Shown here: positions 4,796 through 5,983 of the stretch, one piece after another
How the letters are laid out: each line of letters begins with the position of its first letter
Numbering within the stretch: the stretch's first letter is position 1
Source of the DNA: Rhodocyclales bacterium
GTDB lineage: Bacteria > Pseudomonadota > Gammaproteobacteria > Burkholderiales > Rhodocyclaceae
Assembly (NCBI GenBank): GCA_021413665.1
Contig: JAIOPW010000325.1
Location: forward strand, 1 to 5,983
Length of the DNA: 5,983 bases
Reading direction: 5' to 3'
Made by a program: the position numbers and the translations under genes
Notes under the pieces: model-generated
Told to the model about the DNA's origin: nothing
Seen by the model: only the letters and a program-made list of their open reading frames with translations
Database searches by the model: none

Positions 4796-5983
4796 TTAGT
4801 GTTTGGTATCGACGTAGCGCGTGATGCGCACGACTTCGGGAATGCGTCGCAGGGCGCGCAGGATCAGCGCGAGATGGGTGCGGTCGGTGACTTGCAGGGT
4901 GAAGAACAGGGTGGTGGCGTCGCCGGTGTCCTCGTCCATGCTGACGTTGACGATGTTGGAACCTGTTTCGGCGATTTCGGCGGCGAGCCGGGCCAGCACA
5001 CCGCGCACGTTCTTGGCGACGACCCGAATGCTGGCTTCGAACATGCCGGTGATCTCCGGCTCCCATTCGACGTCGATCCAGTTGCCGCGCTCGCTGCGCA
5101 GTTTGGCGATGGCCGGGCAGTCGTGGGTGTGTACCACCAGCCCCTGGCCCTTGCGGATGAGGCCGACAATCGGATCGCCGGGGATCGGCCGGCAACAGGC
5201 GCCGAGTCTTACGGCAACGCCTTCGGCGCCATGAATGAGTATGGCGGGCTGTGCGCGGCTTCCCGGCGCCAGGCCCGCCGCGCCTTCGTCGACGCCCTCG
5301 GCCAGCCGTCGGGCGACGATGGCCGGCAGACGCTTGCCGAGGCCTATGTCGGCCATCACAGCGCGCTGCGAGCGGGCGCCCGAGGCGCGCTTGAAGCGGT
5401 CCCAGGCCTGCGCCGGCAGCTTGGCCAGGGCCAGGCCGATGTCGCGCAGGGCGTGGGCCAGCAGGCGTTCGCCGAGGGCGGCGGATTCGGCATTCTGTTG
5501 CGTATTGAGGAAGTGGCGGATCTTGGAGCGTGCCCGTGCGCTCTTGACATAGCCGAGCCAGGCCGGATTGGGTGCGGCGTTCGGCGCGGTGATGATCTCG
5601 ACGCGATCACCGTTGCGCAACTCGGTGCGCAGGGGCATGGTCTCGAAATTGATGCGGCAGGCGACGCAACGGTCGCCGATGTCGGTATGCACGGCATAGG
5701 CCAGGTCGACCGGCGTCGAACCGCGCGGCAGGGCGAATATCTTGCCCTTGGGGCTGAAGACATAAACTTCGCTGGGGAAGAGGTCGACCTTGACGTGTTC
5801 GAGGAATTCCGAGGAGTCGCCGGTGGTCGATTGCACCTCGACCAGCGACTGCAGCCACTTGTGGGTCTTCTTCTGTAACTGGTCGAGCGCGGTTTCGTCC
5901 TTGTACAGCCAGTGCGAGGCGACGCCGGACTCGGCGACATGGTGCATGTTGGCGTCGCGAATCTGGACTTCCGCCGGCGTGCC
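4796..5983 (-). CDS. RelA/SpoT-family (p)ppGpp synthetase/hydrolase, C-terminal part
   Basis: The frame is open to the window end, so the N-terminal hydrolase (HD) domain and most of the synthetase domain lie outside; 395 residues are visible. They begin with the end of the synthetase domain (EVQIRDANMHHVAESGVASHW), then a TGS domain (fragment residues about 66-128, containing DLAYAVHTDIGD), a helical region, a Cys-rich zinc-finger-like segment (CCRPIPGDPIVG at 263-274 with HTHDCP about 20 residues on), and a C-terminal ACT domain (about 312-390). These regions sense ribosome, acyl carrier and amino-acid status and set the balance of ppGpp making and breaking in the stringent response. Betaproteobacteria often carry both a RelA and a bifunctional SpoT; without the HD domain the choice is not certain, although the intact Cys/His set and CCRPIPGD resemble SpoT/Rel. 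Confidence 0.95.
   Translation of the reverse strand, partial: GTPAEVQIRDANMHHVAESGVASHWLYKDETALDQLQKKTHKWLQSLVEVQSTTGDSSEFLEHVKVDLFPSEVYVFSPKGKIFALPRGSTPVDLAYAVHTDIGDRCVACRINFETMPLRTELRNGDRVEIITAPNAAPNPAWLGYVKSARARSKIRHFLNTQQNAESAALGERLLAHALRDIGLALAKLPAQAWDRFKRASGARSQRAVMADIGLGKRLPAIVARRLAEGVDEGAAGLAPGSRAQPAILIHGAEGVAVRLGACCRPIPGDPIVGLIRKGQGLVVHTHDCPAIAKLRSERGNWIDVEWEPEITGMFEASIRVVAKNVRGVLARLAAEIAETGSNIVNVSMDEDTGDATTLFFTLQVTDRTHLALILRALRRIPEVVRITRYVDTKH

Noticed and set aside
4305..4824. Plus-strand open frames across the repeat region and the DUF3460 gene
   Set aside because: They run through repeats and antisense to two real genes with biased composition; no family resemblance.
4772..5878. 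Plus-strand open frame opposite the RelA/SpoT gene
   Set aside because: The minus strand encodes clear TGS, Cys-rich and ACT domains here; the plus-strand product has low-complexity composition and no family features.

Overview
The window is GC-rich DNA from a Gram-negative bacterium, most likely a betaproteobacterium with a Rhodocyclales-like respiratory lifestyle. Three things point there: a DUF3460-type small protein (a family I know essentially from Betaproteobacteria), its position directly behind a RelA/SpoT-family gene, and a dense set of c-type cytochromes. No species can be named from the sequence alone.

Positions 1-1300 (+) are the tail of a molybdoenzyme operon: the C-terminal part of an iron-sulfur electron-transfer subunit (start lies outside the window), then a TorD/DmsD-type chaperone that assists molybdenum-cofactor enzymes. 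The catalytic subunit itself is not visible and is presumably upstream. Positions 1301-1581 are non-coding and hold a consensus sigma-54 (-24/-12) promoter with a palindrome about 70 bp upstream of it, as expected for an enhancer-binding activator.

Positions 1582-4390 (+) form a three-gene cytochrome operon: a small monoheme cytochrome c, a large inner-membrane protein with nine c-type heme sites fused to a cytochrome b membrane domain, and a second small monoheme cytochrome c paralogous to the first. The large protein has the architecture of Geobacter CbcL, the inner-membrane quinol dehydrogenase used for low-potential extracellular respiration. The small cytochromes resemble cytochrome c551 but carry a conserved His where the Met heme ligand should be, so they may be low-potential bis-His carriers. 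The inferred flow is quinol to b hemes to nine c hemes to small periplasmic cytochromes and then to an unknown acceptor.

Positions 4391-4584 separate convergent transcription units and hold two nested tandem repeats and a strong hairpin. Positions 4585-5983 (-) carry a RelA/SpoT-family (p)ppGpp enzyme (C-terminal part only, running off the window end) followed by the DUF3460 gene. This looks like the conserved core-genome side, with the respiratory cluster beside it.
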